Positions 7,427-15,830 of a stretch of 49,870 bases of DNA are shown piece after piece. The position numbers and the translations under genes are program-made. The stretch's first letter is position 1, and each line of letters opens with the position of its first letter. The stretch comes from an uncultured Pseudomonadota bacterium (GTDB lineage Bacteria; Pseudomonadota; Alphaproteobacteria; RF32; CAG-239), in NCBI GenBank assembly GCA_949292335.1, contig CASEYY010000007.1:1-49870 (forward strand), written 5' to 3'. The notes beneath the pieces were generated by a model. That model ran no database searches. It was given only the letters and a program-made list of their open reading frames with translations, and was not told where the DNA came from.

Positions 7427-8836
7427 CTATATGTTTTTCAATATTTCTTCATGATCACTAAAGTGCTTTATTTCACCTTTTATGTATTGGCCGGTTTCGT
7501 GTCCTTTACCGGCAACCACCAGAACATCCCCCGGCAACAGATTATCTATGGCCATTTGAATGGCTTTGGCTCTGTCTCCTATATTATAGGCTCCCGGACA
7601 TGCCGGAATAATCTCGTTTCTGATATCCTCAGCTTCTTCAAAACGCGGATTATCATCGGTTATATAAACGACATCGGCCAAATCATGAGCTATTTTTCCC
7701 ATAATCGGACGCTTACCGGAATCGCGATTACCTCCGCAACCAAAAACAACATGCAATTTGCCTTGAGTATGAGGACGCAGTGCCTGCAATACATTTTCCA
7801 ATGCATCCGGCGTGTGAGCATAATCTACGTAAACTCCGGCACCGTTAACCGTGGTGCCGACAAGCTCCAATCGGCCTTTAGCACCTTTAATCTTATCAAT
7901 ATAATGTACCACATCATCGGGCAATCCGGTCAATGCTGCCAATATTCCTAAAGCACACAACACATTCATGGCTTGAAATTTTCCGGCCAATGGAATTTCA
8001 ATACTTTTTTGTTGCCCGAAATATTCAATATCCAATCTTTGACCGTGTGGTAAAGCTTCGGAGTTTAGCAACTTTATATCTTGCCCGCCGACGCCGTATG
8101 ATATTATTTTTTGTCCTCTCTGCTCACAAACTGCGGCAATTTTGCCGTATACATCAATATCGGCATTTAAAACCGCCGTGCCGCCTTGTTTTAAATTTTG
8201 GCGGAAGAGAATCAATTTGGCATCAAGATAATTTTCAAAAGTCTTGTGATAATCCAGATGGTCGCGGGTCAAATTGGTAAAGCCCGCTACTTCGAAGGTT
8301 AACCCGCCAAGACGATTTTGGTGCAAACCATGACTCGATGCCTCTAGAATCGTATAGTTGACCCCATCGTCAGCTATTTGCTTGAGCTCACGATGCAAAG
8401 CCACATTATTGGGTGTTGTATTCGGCGATGGAATCGGGGCTTCGTTACCGACAATTAACCCCAAGGTGCCGATACTGGCGGCTTTATACCCCATCATGGT
8501 CAAGACTTGACGCACAAAATCGGCAATAGAGGTCTTGCCGTTAGTCCCGGTGATTGCGGCTAAATGTTCCGGTGTCTTACCAAAATATCTGGCAACTGCC
8601 TGTGCGTAGGTATAAGACGGATTCTCCGAGCGAATAAATTCTACGCCCTTGACTCCTTTTCCATCGTATTCTTGCGGAACAATGACCGCTACCGCACCTT
8701 TAGCAACAGCATCGGCGACATAAGCCGTATCCGGTAGCGCTCCAAATAAAAAGCCTGGCGAAACCTCCCTTGAATCGTTGGTTATCCCTTTGATTTCAAC
8801 ATCTGCTGAAGTATTTACCAATTTGTTTAATTTCAT
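7427..8836 (-). CDS. murE: UDP-N-acetylmuramoyl-L-alanyl-D-glutamate--2,6-diaminopimelate ligase
   Basis: Adds the third residue to the peptidoglycan stem peptide in the cytoplasm, using ATP. The 469-residue Mur ligase has the N-terminal UDP-substrate domain, the ATP-binding P-loop ITGTNGKTS at 95-103, and the C-terminal domain with the DNPR motif at 395-398, which in MurE marks meso-diaminopimelate (not lysine) specificity. A GAGGAA Shine-Dalgarno precedes the ATG. The gene stands alone, not in a dcw (division and cell wall) cluster: upstream is a divergent secreted-protein gene and downstream the convergent ftsB-like gene. Confidence 0.97.
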   Translation of the reverse strand: MKLNKLVNTSADVEIKGITNDSREVSPGFLFGALPDTAYVADAVAKGAVAVIVPQEYDGKGVKGVEFIRSENPSYTYAQAVARYFGKTPEHLAAITGTNGKTSIADFVRQVLTMMGYKAASIGTLGLIVGNEAPIPSPNTTPNNVALHRELKQIADDGVNYTILEASSHGLHQNRLGGLTFEVAGFTNLTRDHLDYHKTFENYLDAKLILFRQNLKQGGTAVLNADIDVYGKIAAVCEQRGQKIISYGVGGQDIKLLNSEALPHGQRLDIEYFGQQKSIEIPLAGKFQAMNVLCALGILAALTGLPDDVVHYIDKIKGAKGRLELVGTTVNGAGVYVDYAHTPDALENVLQALRPHTQGKLHVVFGCGGNRDSGKRPIMGKIAHDLADVVYITDDNPRFEEAEDIRNEIIPACPGAYNIGDRAKAIQMAIDNLLPGDVLVVAGKGHETGQYIKGEIKHFSDHEEILKNI

Positions 8837-8951
8837 TTTAATTCCTCGCTTATGTTAAAGATTATTTTAATAATTTAACTGTAAACTACTAAAAAGTATT
8901 TAATTTTTAACCTTTGTTGCATAATATTTATGCAAAAGCGGAGTAAAAAAA

Positions 8952-9416
8952 ATGAGATATGCCGCATTGTTAGCTACCATGCTGTTGGGAATTGCAGCCA
9001 AAACAGACGCTGCCGAGCTGTATTTGTTTTATAGTGCCGCCAGCGAAAATTTGGATGAGCTTGCTATTACAAAAGAAGAAACTTTTAACATATTTGACGG
9101 GGAATTCGGCCCGGCTGCCGACGAATTACCCAAGGAAGTCAAATTTGATGATTTCTATGTTGCCAAATATCCCAATCAGGATTTTGTATTTATTTTGAAT
9201 TCTTCGTTTAACTGCGGACAACTTGGCTGCAACACCTTGGTTTTTGCCAGAGACAATGACGGGTATTTAGTTGAAAAAGACGCAGTTAAGCCAGTTAAAT
9301 GCAAAATTTATGACACGGATAAATTATTATGTACCGAGGGCGGATATAAGCCTGAAGTTGAGAACAACAAAAAGCCGACCAAAAAAATATTACATTTTCC
9401 GGCTCCTACAAAATAA
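8952..9416 (+). CDS. Secreted protein of unknown function
   Basis: 154 residues with a short signal peptide (MRYAALLATMLLGIAAKTDA, cleavage likely at TDA-AEL). The mature part is acidic in its first half, has two cysteine pairs (NCGQLGCNT; KCKIYD with LLCTEGG) that could form disulfides in the periplasm, and ends in a basic tail. A GGAG Shine-Dalgarno precedes the start. No family recognised. It is read in the same direction as the next lipoprotein gene. Confidence 0.65.
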   Translation: MRYAALLATMLLGIAAKTDAAELYLFYSAASENLDELAITKEETFNIFDGEFGPAADELPKEVKFDDFYVAKYPNQDFVFILNSSFNCGQLGCNTLVFARDNDGYLVEKDAVKPVKCKIYDTDKLLCTEGGYKPEVENNKKPTKKILHFPAPTK

Positions 9417-9525
9417 CTGCTTGTTTTGCCGAAAATTTAAAAGCTTGATTTTGTAGAAAATATTGTTTATATTGGATAAAAATTGGAGTTTTTTGGACAA
9501 AATTTAATTACAAAGGGGTTTTAAT

Positions 9526-10020
9526 ATGAAGAAGTTTTTGGTGTTATTCTTGGCCGCCGTTACTTTATCCGGTTGTGCTTGCTTTGATTCTGCTGACGAA
9601 CCGATTGAGACTTATCGTACAGTTGCCAGAGCTCCTGCAGATTGCGATTACTTTGACGGCAGGACTTGCTATAAATATACTTTCCGTAAAGCTCCGGCTG
9701 TCGAGCCGGCACCGGTGTTCCGCTATCGTGAACCTTCCCGTTGTCGTAGCTGCTGCCCGCCGGTTAAAATTGTGTCCCAGCAAGCCGCTTGTGGATGCAA
9801 TTCTTGCGGATGCCAACAAAACACTTGTGCTCCTACTGTGACCGAGACCAAAGAGCCGGTTGAGGTCGTATACAAGAAAACTACAACCAGGACCGTGTAC
9901 GAGCCGAGAACTTCTGCCGAAGTATCTTATGAAACTGTCTCTTGCCCCGGTACTGGGTGTCAAAATTCGCAGGTAAGATATAGAAATTCTGACGCCGTCG
10001 TTATTGAAGAAGTTAGATAA
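9526..10020 (+). CDS. Cysteine-rich lipoprotein of unknown function
   Basis: 164 residues. The signal ends in the lipobox LSGC with lipidated Cys17. The mature protein contains clusters of cysteines (CRSCCPP and an ACGCNSCGC stretch near residue 85) and then a Thr/Glu/Val-rich tail with TTTRTVYEPR. The cysteines could bind a metal or form disulfides. AAAGGGG stands before the ATG, and a strong terminator follows. No known family was recognised. Confidence 0.72.
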   Translation: MKKFLVLFLAAVTLSGCACFDSADEPIETYRTVARAPADCDYFDGRTCYKYTFRKAPAVEPAPVFRYREPSRCRSCCPPVKIVSQQAACGCNSCGCQQNTCAPTVTETKEPVEVVYKKTTTRTVYEPRTSAEVSYETVSCPGTGCQNSQVRYRNSDAVVIEEVR

Positions 10021-10038
10021 TAAAAACCTTACCTTATA

Positions 10039-10066
10039 ACACCGCTGTTTACAGCGGTGTTTTTTT
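10039..10066 (+). terminator. Terminator after the cysteine-rich lipoprotein gene
   Basis: Perfect 10-bp stem ACACCGCTGT / ACAGCGGTGT (10039-10048, 10051-10060), 2-nt minimal loop, then seven T. Confidence 0.9.
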
Positions 10067-10139
10067 GTTGGATTAAAATGGTTTTGCTGTTGAATAAAAA
10101 TCCGGCCGGCGGCATATTATCACTTAGGGAGACAGATTA

Positions 10140-10922
10140 ATGGATGATTTTTATAAAATATTTAATCAAGACAGCTTCGAGTTTATGAAAAATATTCCGG
10201 ATGCGTCTTTTGATATGATTTTTGCCGATCCTCCCTATATGATATCAAATGTGGGAACCAGTTGCCAAAACGGCAAATTAGTATCCATAAATAAAGGTAA
10301 ATGGGACAACTGCCGCGGTGTTGAAGCTAATTTTGAATTTCATAAAAAATGGTTGGCCGAGTGCCAGAGATTACTAAAGCCGAACGGAACCATCTGGGTA
10401 TCTGGAACCTACCATAGCATTCACCCTTGCGGTTATGCCATGCAACAGTTGGGATTTCATATCCTTAACGATGTTATCTGGTTTAAGCCAAATGCCAGCC
10501 CTAACCTTTCTTGCAAATATTTTACCGCGAGCCATGAGAGCTTGGTCTGGGCCAGAAAAAACAAAAAAGCCAAACATTACTTTAACTATCAGGCTATGAA
10601 AAACGGAAACTTTCCCAAAGATTTTATTAAAAAACCAAATCACCAAATGCGTACCGTGTGGGCGATTGCCGCCACTCCTCCCGAAGAAAAGAAATTCGGC
10701 AAGCATCCGACACAAAAACCTTTGGCCTTATTAACCAGAATAATTGAAGCCTCAACTCATGAAGGTGATTTGATTTTTGACCCGTTTATGGGAAGCGGCT
10801 CGACGGGTGTCGCCGCGGTGTTGCTTAATCGCAAATTTGTCGGCGTTGATAACAATGAGGAGTACTGCAACCTCGCCAAACGACGAATTGAAGATGCCTT
10901 AAACAAAAAAGGACTGTTCTGA
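10140..10922 (+). CDS. DNA adenine-N6 methyltransferase, beta class, DpnA-like
   Basis: 260 residues. The catalytic motif IV ADPPY (Asp30-Tyr33) comes before the SAM-binding motif I (DPFMGSGSTG, from residue 214), the order of beta-class amino-methyltransferases. The middle (GTIWVSGTYHSIHPCGYA, WFKPNASPNLSC, HPTQKPLALL) follows the pattern of the DpnA and CcrM-like enzymes. It lacks the C-terminal extension expected of CcrM, so a DpnA-like enzyme acting on GATC-type sites is the nearer guess; the site is not proven. No restriction gene is adjacent. The gene sits among core genes and may serve epigenetic control rather than restriction. Its end lies 9 bp from the convergent outer-membrane protein gene. 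Confidence 0.9.
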   Translation: MDDFYKIFNQDSFEFMKNIPDASFDMIFADPPYMISNVGTSCQNGKLVSINKGKWDNCRGVEANFEFHKKWLAECQRLLKPNGTIWVSGTYHSIHPCGYAMQQLGFHILNDVIWFKPNASPNLSCKYFTASHESLVWARKNKKAKHYFNYQAMKNGNFPKDFIKKPNHQMRTVWAIAATPPEEKKFGKHPTQKPLALLTRIIEASTHEGDLIFDPFMGSGSTGVAAVLLNRKFVGVDNNEEYCNLAKRRIEDALNKKGLF

Positions 10923-10931
10923 TTTTTATTT

Positions 10932-11831
10932 TTAGAAGTGGTATCTGACACCGAAGTTGATTTCGGTAATATATTTCATAAATTCACCGTCAATCTTGGT
11001 CCAACGCCCCATTATTCTAAAGGTGAGATGCTTGCTCAACCAAATTTCGGCACCACCGCCGATACGCCATGCCCATTTGGAATCAGTAAACTTTTCACTC
11101 GTTGACCGCAAGTTATTGTACGAAGTATCTTCATAGGCCGTTACCTTAACCTTGGCCTCGGCATCATATTTGCCGACACCGACTGAGGCTATAAAATCTA
11201 TATAATCATTTATCGGAACATAGCCTAACAAATCAAGACCATAGACCTTATATGAAGTTGTGTATTCGCCGCGAGCAAACTCAGGATAATGGCTGTAACT
11301 TTCGGTATAGGTAACTTTATTATCATCAAGTGAGGTTTGGTAAAATGCTTCCAAGCCGATATATCTGAGCGGACGCCAACCGATGTTTAACGATAATGAG
11401 CTATAACTGCGATCAAGATCTTTAGTATCGGAAACATAATCTTGTCCATCGGTCAAAGCGGCATCAACCACAAAGTCAACGGTTTTGTAAGAGGAATAAC
11501 CTAAGACATAATCGGCACCTACCGATATCGACCCGATTTCGCGTTGCTGTTTGGGTTGGATTTTATGCGGAGCATAATAGTTGGTACCGGGGATATAATT
11601 ACTATTGGCAGCCGATGAGGTATTGGTATTGCCATTGCCATAACTTGTCGTTACTTGTCCGGCATTGCCGTAATTACCGGTATTGTAGCTACCGCTGTAA
11701 CTTCCGGTATTGTAGCTACCGCTGTAACTTCCGGTATTGTAGTAACCGGCATTATAATATTCACCGTAATACTGGGCGTAAGCCATTACGGGAAAAATAC
11801 TTAATGCTGTAATTACCAAAATTTTTTTCAT
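10932..11831 (-). CDS. Outer-membrane beta-barrel protein with Tyr/Gly/Ser/Asn repeat N-terminus
   Basis: 299 residues. A signal peptide (MKKILVITALSIFPVMAYA) is followed by an N-terminal extension of about 60 residues built of SYSG/SYNTG/YYNTG repeats, then an eight-strand-type barrel (about 95-299) of OmpA/Omp_b-brl character ending in INFGVRYHF, the C-terminal Phe signal used by the BAM machinery. It is a paralogue of the gene upstream: both share a GYVP/GYLP-x-D-Y-x-DF segment, VGVGKY/VGLGKY, an AWR-x-GGG segment and the same end. The two genes are 25 bp apart and probably co-transcribed. The extension probably faces outward or into the periplasm. Function unknown. Confidence 0.85.
   Translation of the reverse strand: MKKILVITALSIFPVMAYAQYYGEYYNAGYYNTGSYSGSYNTGSYSGSYNTGNYGNAGQVTTSYGNGNTNTSSAANSNYIPGTNYYAPHKIQPKQQREIGSISVGADYVLGYSSYKTVDFVVDAALTDGQDYVSDTKDLDRSYSSLSLNIGWRPLRYIGLEAFYQTSLDDNKVTYTESYSHYPEFARGEYTTSYKVYGLDLLGYVPINDYIDFIASVGVGKYDAEAKVKVTAYEDTSYNNLRSTSEKFTDSKWAWRIGGGAEIWLSKHLTFRIMGRWTKIDGEFMKYITEINFGVRYHF
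11677..11745. repeat. 27-bp coding tandem repeat
   Basis: Two perfect 27-bp units (11677-11703, 11704-11730) and a partial third, each coding for nine residues of the Ser/Tyr/Gly-rich N-terminus. Identical units suggest recent slippage and length variation. Confidence 0.85.
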
Positions 11832-11856
11832 ATATTAAAGGGTCCTTCCTTTGACA

Positions 11857-12744
11857 TCAGAACAAGAAACGAATACCAACCGAAAATTCTTGTAGATATT
11901 TAACAACATCACCGTTAACTTTTATGAAACGATACATACTTCTTAAGGCGACGCCGCGGGCGATATTGAATTGCACACCACCGCCGACACGCCATGCCCA
12001 TTGGCTTTCGCTAAAGTCAAACGACGAAGTATCAACCGCCGGAGTGCCGGTTCCACCCTCGAGATAGTTTTTCTCAAAAGTGGCCTTATTATCAAACTCA
12101 TACTTGCCGAGACCTACAAAAGCCAAAAAGTCAAAATAATCGGTAACCGGTAAATACCCGATTAAGTCAATACCATAGGCCTGATATTTGCTGACAAAGG
12201 TATTGACCATATGGTAATCGATATGACCGATAGTTTCATTATCGATTTGGGTGACGGTATTTTTGTTATAAGTGCGGTTATAAAAGGCCTCAATACCAAA
12301 ATTCTTATGCGGTCTGGTTCCAAGTACAATCCCGATATTATCTTGGTCATCAAGCATTAAATCGTTGGGTACATCCAATCCGTTAACCTGAGAAAATATC
12401 AACTCATCAAAATTGGTAACTCCGCCGGAACTTTTGAATTGTGATTTATTGTAATCGACACCGACATAATATTTATAGCTTTTGGCGGTTTGGAAAGCTT
12501 TTTTGGTCTGTCGTTCGACTTCACGCAGGTCTTTTTCCAGAGTTTTTTTATAGCCATCGAAAGTAGAATCGCAAGGGCACATAACCGTTGTACCCAAGAC
12601 TTCGGCTCCGTCGGGGCCGTAGCGGTCATCGGGGTTGCACGGACACCATTCGACATGGTACAAATCTCCGTATTCGGTAGCAAAAGATACCGGATACGGT
12701 GCTAAAAAGGCTAACAAAACAACTAACAGCCCTAACCTTTTCAT
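11857..12744 (-). CDS. Outer-membrane beta-barrel protein, paralogue with Cys-containing N-terminus
   Basis: 295 residues. Signal peptide (MKRLGLLVVLLAFLAPYPVSFA), a short N-terminal part with CPC twice (WCPCNP, VMCPCDS), an amphipathic helix (about 65-90) and a beta-barrel ending in FSVGIRFLF. The barrel matches the downstream gene in order of motifs (FGIEAFYN, YGIDLIGYLPVTDYFDF, AWRVGGG). The N-terminal domains differ: cysteine pairs and coil here, Tyr/Gly repeats there, so the barrel is a common platform with different heads. It is probably the first gene of a two-gene operon. Confidence 0.85.
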   Translation of the reverse strand: MKRLGLLVVLLAFLAPYPVSFATEYGDLYHVEWCPCNPDDRYGPDGAEVLGTTVMCPCDSTFDGYKKTLEKDLREVERQTKKAFQTAKSYKYYVGVDYNKSQFKSSGGVTNFDELIFSQVNGLDVPNDLMLDDQDNIGIVLGTRPHKNFGIEAFYNRTYNKNTVTQIDNETIGHIDYHMVNTFVSKYQAYGIDLIGYLPVTDYFDFLAFVGLGKYEFDNKATFEKNYLEGGTGTPAVDTSSFDFSESQWAWRVGGGVQFNIARGVALRSMYRFIKVNGDVVKYLQEFSVGIRFLF

Positions 12745-12944
12745 CTAAAAATCCCTTGTTAGACCACACTTTTTTATAAAATTACGGCAAGCTTATTAAA
12801 ACTACAAGTACCCCTTTAGCTTATACACAATTTTTGTGTTACGAATTTGTTAATTTTGACAAAATTTTGACATATTAATTGATAATTAACCCATTTGATG
12901 ATATTATTTGTATATATAGCATTATTTTATGAGGAGCCTTTGAA

Positions 12945-15569
12945 ATGCCTATTGATGACAGAGATACATCACCTGAGTTTGAAGCCCAAAACAATAATCA
13001 AGATCGCCGTGAATTTGTCGGAAGAGAATTTATGAGCGGAGAATTTAGCTCCCGAAAGAGTTTCAATTTCTTTCTGGATCAATATCTCAAAGGTGAGCTC
13101 ATTATTGATAACACACCTGAGAACAAAGAAAAATTATATGAGCTCTTAGGCGGCGAACAAGGCATTTTGCTAGAACAAGAAAAAATGGCCGCCAGAACAG
13201 TAAAAGATTTTGCCTCCGACCGCAAAGTCAGAGCCGGCATGGCAACTACGGGTATGGCGGTAAGCGAAAATATGGTTGAGGTTGACGGCAAAGAGCTGAC
13301 CGATGCAATCGCTTCTTATAAAAAACGCAGTGGCAAAGATGATGTGAATGATTTGATTAAAGAGGCTCAAATTGCGGCAGCAAATCGTATGCTTGAAGGT
13401 TCTCTTGATAATTACTATGATTTGAAAAAACAACTTCAATCACAAAAGGACAATCTATCTCCTTGGAAATTACGGCCGAGATTAAAAATTGAAAAGGCCA
13501 TACGCGATATGGATCCTTCGGCTTATTATTCGACAAAAGAAAATGATGCGACCAATTTAGTATCAAAATATTATTATAAAGCAAGAGGTTGGTTTGCAGA
13601 CCGAAATGATAACGCGGTCACAAGAAACACTAAAAAACTTGAAGCGGTTATGAAACTAAAAAACAAAGATGCTTCAACAAAGTGGATGAGTAAGCAATTT
13701 GGCGAAAAGCTGGGGGCTAAGTTTAAGTTGTTTTTTAGAGCTTCGGAAGAACGTTTACAAAAAAGGATATTAAAAAAAGCCAGTCAGCGAGATTTGAAAA
13801 ATTTGCAAGACAAAATTGCCGGATTTGCCGCCGAAAACTCCGGCAACCAGTATTTTGACAGGAAAAAAATTGAAGCTCAAGCTAAAAGAGCGGCTCAGCT
13901 TGAGGCTATGAGTAAAGCTTGCATTGAAAGAAGCTCTGAGTTAGGTAAATTAAAAGAAACGACTCTGGAAGCCCTAGGAGCAAAAGAATTTGACAGCAAA
14001 AACAAACCGCTCGATAAGATTAGTAAGATATTGAATGATAAAGTTGCGAAGATTCAACATCAGTTTGCCGAGGCATCGGCTAAAAATCCAAAACTACAAG
14101 CATATATAAAATTAAACGGAGGTCAGCTGCCGGAAAATGCGTTGGTTAATCGCGAAATAATTACAACCGATGCCGTTTTGCAACAGATGTGCAAGGATTT
14201 GGGCTTTGAAAGTACCGATGCTTTCTTAAAAGCACAAGGGCTGTCCGATAACGAAATTGAAAGTGTTAAACAAAAAATAACCGCTAAAAAGGTGGCTACA
14301 GAAGAAAAATCGGCCGAAGAAAGACCCGAAAACGACCAAGAAAGAACTAATCAGCAAGAACAACAAAATACAACTACTTTAGAGACAGAAGCGGCACAAT
14401 ATCAGAACCAACCCGAGGAGGTAAACGAGACTGTTTCAACCGGCAGAACCTCAAAATTGGGAAGTGAGTATAATTATGACGATAAGTTCTTTAACTTTAG
14501 TCTTGATGGTTATACCAGAGGCGACGGAGAGAATTTCTACACTTCCGAAAATGGCAATACCTTGGTTGTCGGAACCAGCAAGGATAGTAATGATTATTTT
14601 ATCTCGGCTCGTGATGCCGAAGGACAAAAGAGACCTCCGGAGGGTAATGAAATTGATGTCTTGGTAAAACAAATGGTTGCCGACGGAATTACCAATGTTA
14701 ACCTAAACGGTGATTTTGACGGAGCGACCAAAGAAGCAATGCTACAAAAATTTGCCGAGAATAACATCGTGGTAAACAATCGCGAAGAGGTAGAAAAAGA
14801 GGTTGCTCAGTGGAGGGAAACTCAAGCACAGGCAAAGACGCAAGAGCAAGAGGTAAAACAACCCGAGGCAGAGGCTAAAACATCAGAAGAGCAAGCCAAA
14901 AACAACGAAGCGAATGAAAATACTGCCGAACAATCACCTAAGGTTCAAACACCAAATACAGATAAGGTAGCGGAAGAAAAAATGAGCATTGAAAAGGTGA
15001 TGATTAATGCAGTATCAAACTCGGCCTCACAAGAAGAACAAATTAAAAAGATAAAAATGATTGAAGGTATCCAAAAAGGAGAAAAAATAGCTTTTGCCGA
15101 AATTAATGATACATTCGGTGCTAAATCGCCAGAAGCGGCATTTTTGAGAGAAGTTGCCGCGGCTAAAGAGCTTCAGGTGATGGAAGAAGCTTCGGAAATT
15201 AAGGAATGGATTAATGATGAAAAAGCCAATGCCGGTATAAGGAGTGTTCACGACATCAATAAAGTCACCATAGTTTCGACGGTAGCAAAAATAGCAGAAA
15301 ACTTTAAGGATAAAGATATAAAAGAAGTTGAAAATGATGATGCATTTAAATTATTGCCCAAATATGCCAAGCAGGGGGTTAAGAATTTGATAAGTGTTGA
15401 AAATTCAAAAGATTTGACTCCGGGGCAAAAGACGACATTACGCGGGCAAATTTTAGGTAAAGTTGTTGAGGGAAAAATGTCGACCTTCAATAAAGCAAAC
15501 TCTGGTAAGAGCAGAGCTATTAATTTACGCGAAGCCGTGAAGAATCATAATTCTGCTCGAGGTGCTTGA
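12945..15569 (+). CDS. Large unrecognised protein, charged, coiled-coil-rich, no signal peptide
   Basis: 874 residues, not recognised. There is no signal peptide and no membrane helix, so it is cytoplasmic or exported by a signal-less route. The first ~440 residues are helical and Lys/Glu/Ala-rich. A Glu/Gln-rich linker follows (about 445-505), then a compact segment (about 505-625; contains ENGNTLVVGTSKDSNDYF and VNLNGDFDGATKEAMLQKF), a second acidic Gln/Glu linker and a helical C-terminus ending in a basic tail. The arrangement of folded pieces and disordered acidic linkers resembles the other giant protein at 36777. It has a GAGGAG Shine-Dalgarno at good spacing and its own terminator. An effector, scaffold or polar-organising role is possible but unsupported. 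Confidence 0.8.
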   Translation: MPIDDRDTSPEFEAQNNNQDRREFVGREFMSGEFSSRKSFNFFLDQYLKGELIIDNTPENKEKLYELLGGEQGILLEQEKMAARTVKDFASDRKVRAGMATTGMAVSENMVEVDGKELTDAIASYKKRSGKDDVNDLIKEAQIAAANRMLEGSLDNYYDLKKQLQSQKDNLSPWKLRPRLKIEKAIRDMDPSAYYSTKENDATNLVSKYYYKARGWFADRNDNAVTRNTKKLEAVMKLKNKDASTKWMSKQFGEKLGAKFKLFFRASEERLQKRILKKASQRDLKNLQDKIAGFAAENSGNQYFDRKKIEAQAKRAAQLEAMSKACIERSSELGKLKETTLEALGAKEFDSKNKPLDKISKILNDKVAKIQHQFAEASAKNPKLQAYIKLNGGQLPENALVNREIITTDAVLQQMCKDLGFESTDAFLKAQGLSDNEIESVKQKITAKKVATEEKSAEERPENDQERTNQQEQQNTTTLETEAAQYQNQPEEVNETVSTGRTSKLGSEYNYDDKFFNFSLDGYTRGDGENFYTSENGNTLVVGTSKDSNDYFISARDAEGQKRPPEGNEIDVLVKQMVADGITNVNLNGDFDGATKEAMLQKFAENNIVVNNREEVEKEVAQWRETQAQAKTQEQEVKQPEAEAKTSEEQAKNNEANENTAEQSPKVQTPNTDKVAEEKMSIEKVMINAVSNSASQEEQIKKIKMIEGIQKGEKIAFAEINDTFGAKSPEAAFLREVAAAKELQVMEEASEIKEWINDEKANAGIRSVHDINKVTIVSTVAKIAENFKDKDIKEVENDDAFKLLPKYAKQGVKNLISVENSKDLTPGQKTTLRGQILGKVVEGKMSTFNKANSGKSRAINLREAVKNHNSARGA

Positions 15570-15610
15570 TAATATCATTGCAACCAAAGACTTATTTGAT
15601 GCTTTATCCC

Positions 15611-15637
15611 AAGCCCCGAAAACACTCGGGGCTTTGG
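15611..15637 (+). terminator. Terminator after the 874-residue protein gene
   Basis: Stem AAGCCCCGA / TCGGGGCTT (15611-15619, 15626-15634), 6-nt loop, weak T tail. Confidence 0.7.
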
Positions 15638-15743
15638 TCTAAATAAAGATAGGACAATCTTGCAATATTTTAGTGCTTCTTCAATCAATAATATTTGAAA
15701 CTTAGTTGCAGCGGGCAGTTTATCTTGTGATAATATGCGCTTA

Positions 15744-15779
15744 CAAAAAAATCCCCCGCCCTATTACCAGAACGGGGGA
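15744..15779 (-). terminator. Terminator of the giant cysteine-rich protein gene
   Basis: On the minus strand, TCCCCCG pairs with CGGGGGA (15773-15779 and 15752-15758), followed by a run of seven T. Confidence 0.85.
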
Positions 15780-15830
15780 AAATTACCTATAAACCATCTG
15801 TATAAAATCAGATAAGGTTAAAGGAAGTGG

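Noticed and set aside
7397-8280. Plus-strand frames opposite murE
   Set aside because: murE is clear on the other strand; no start signals or motifs in these frames.
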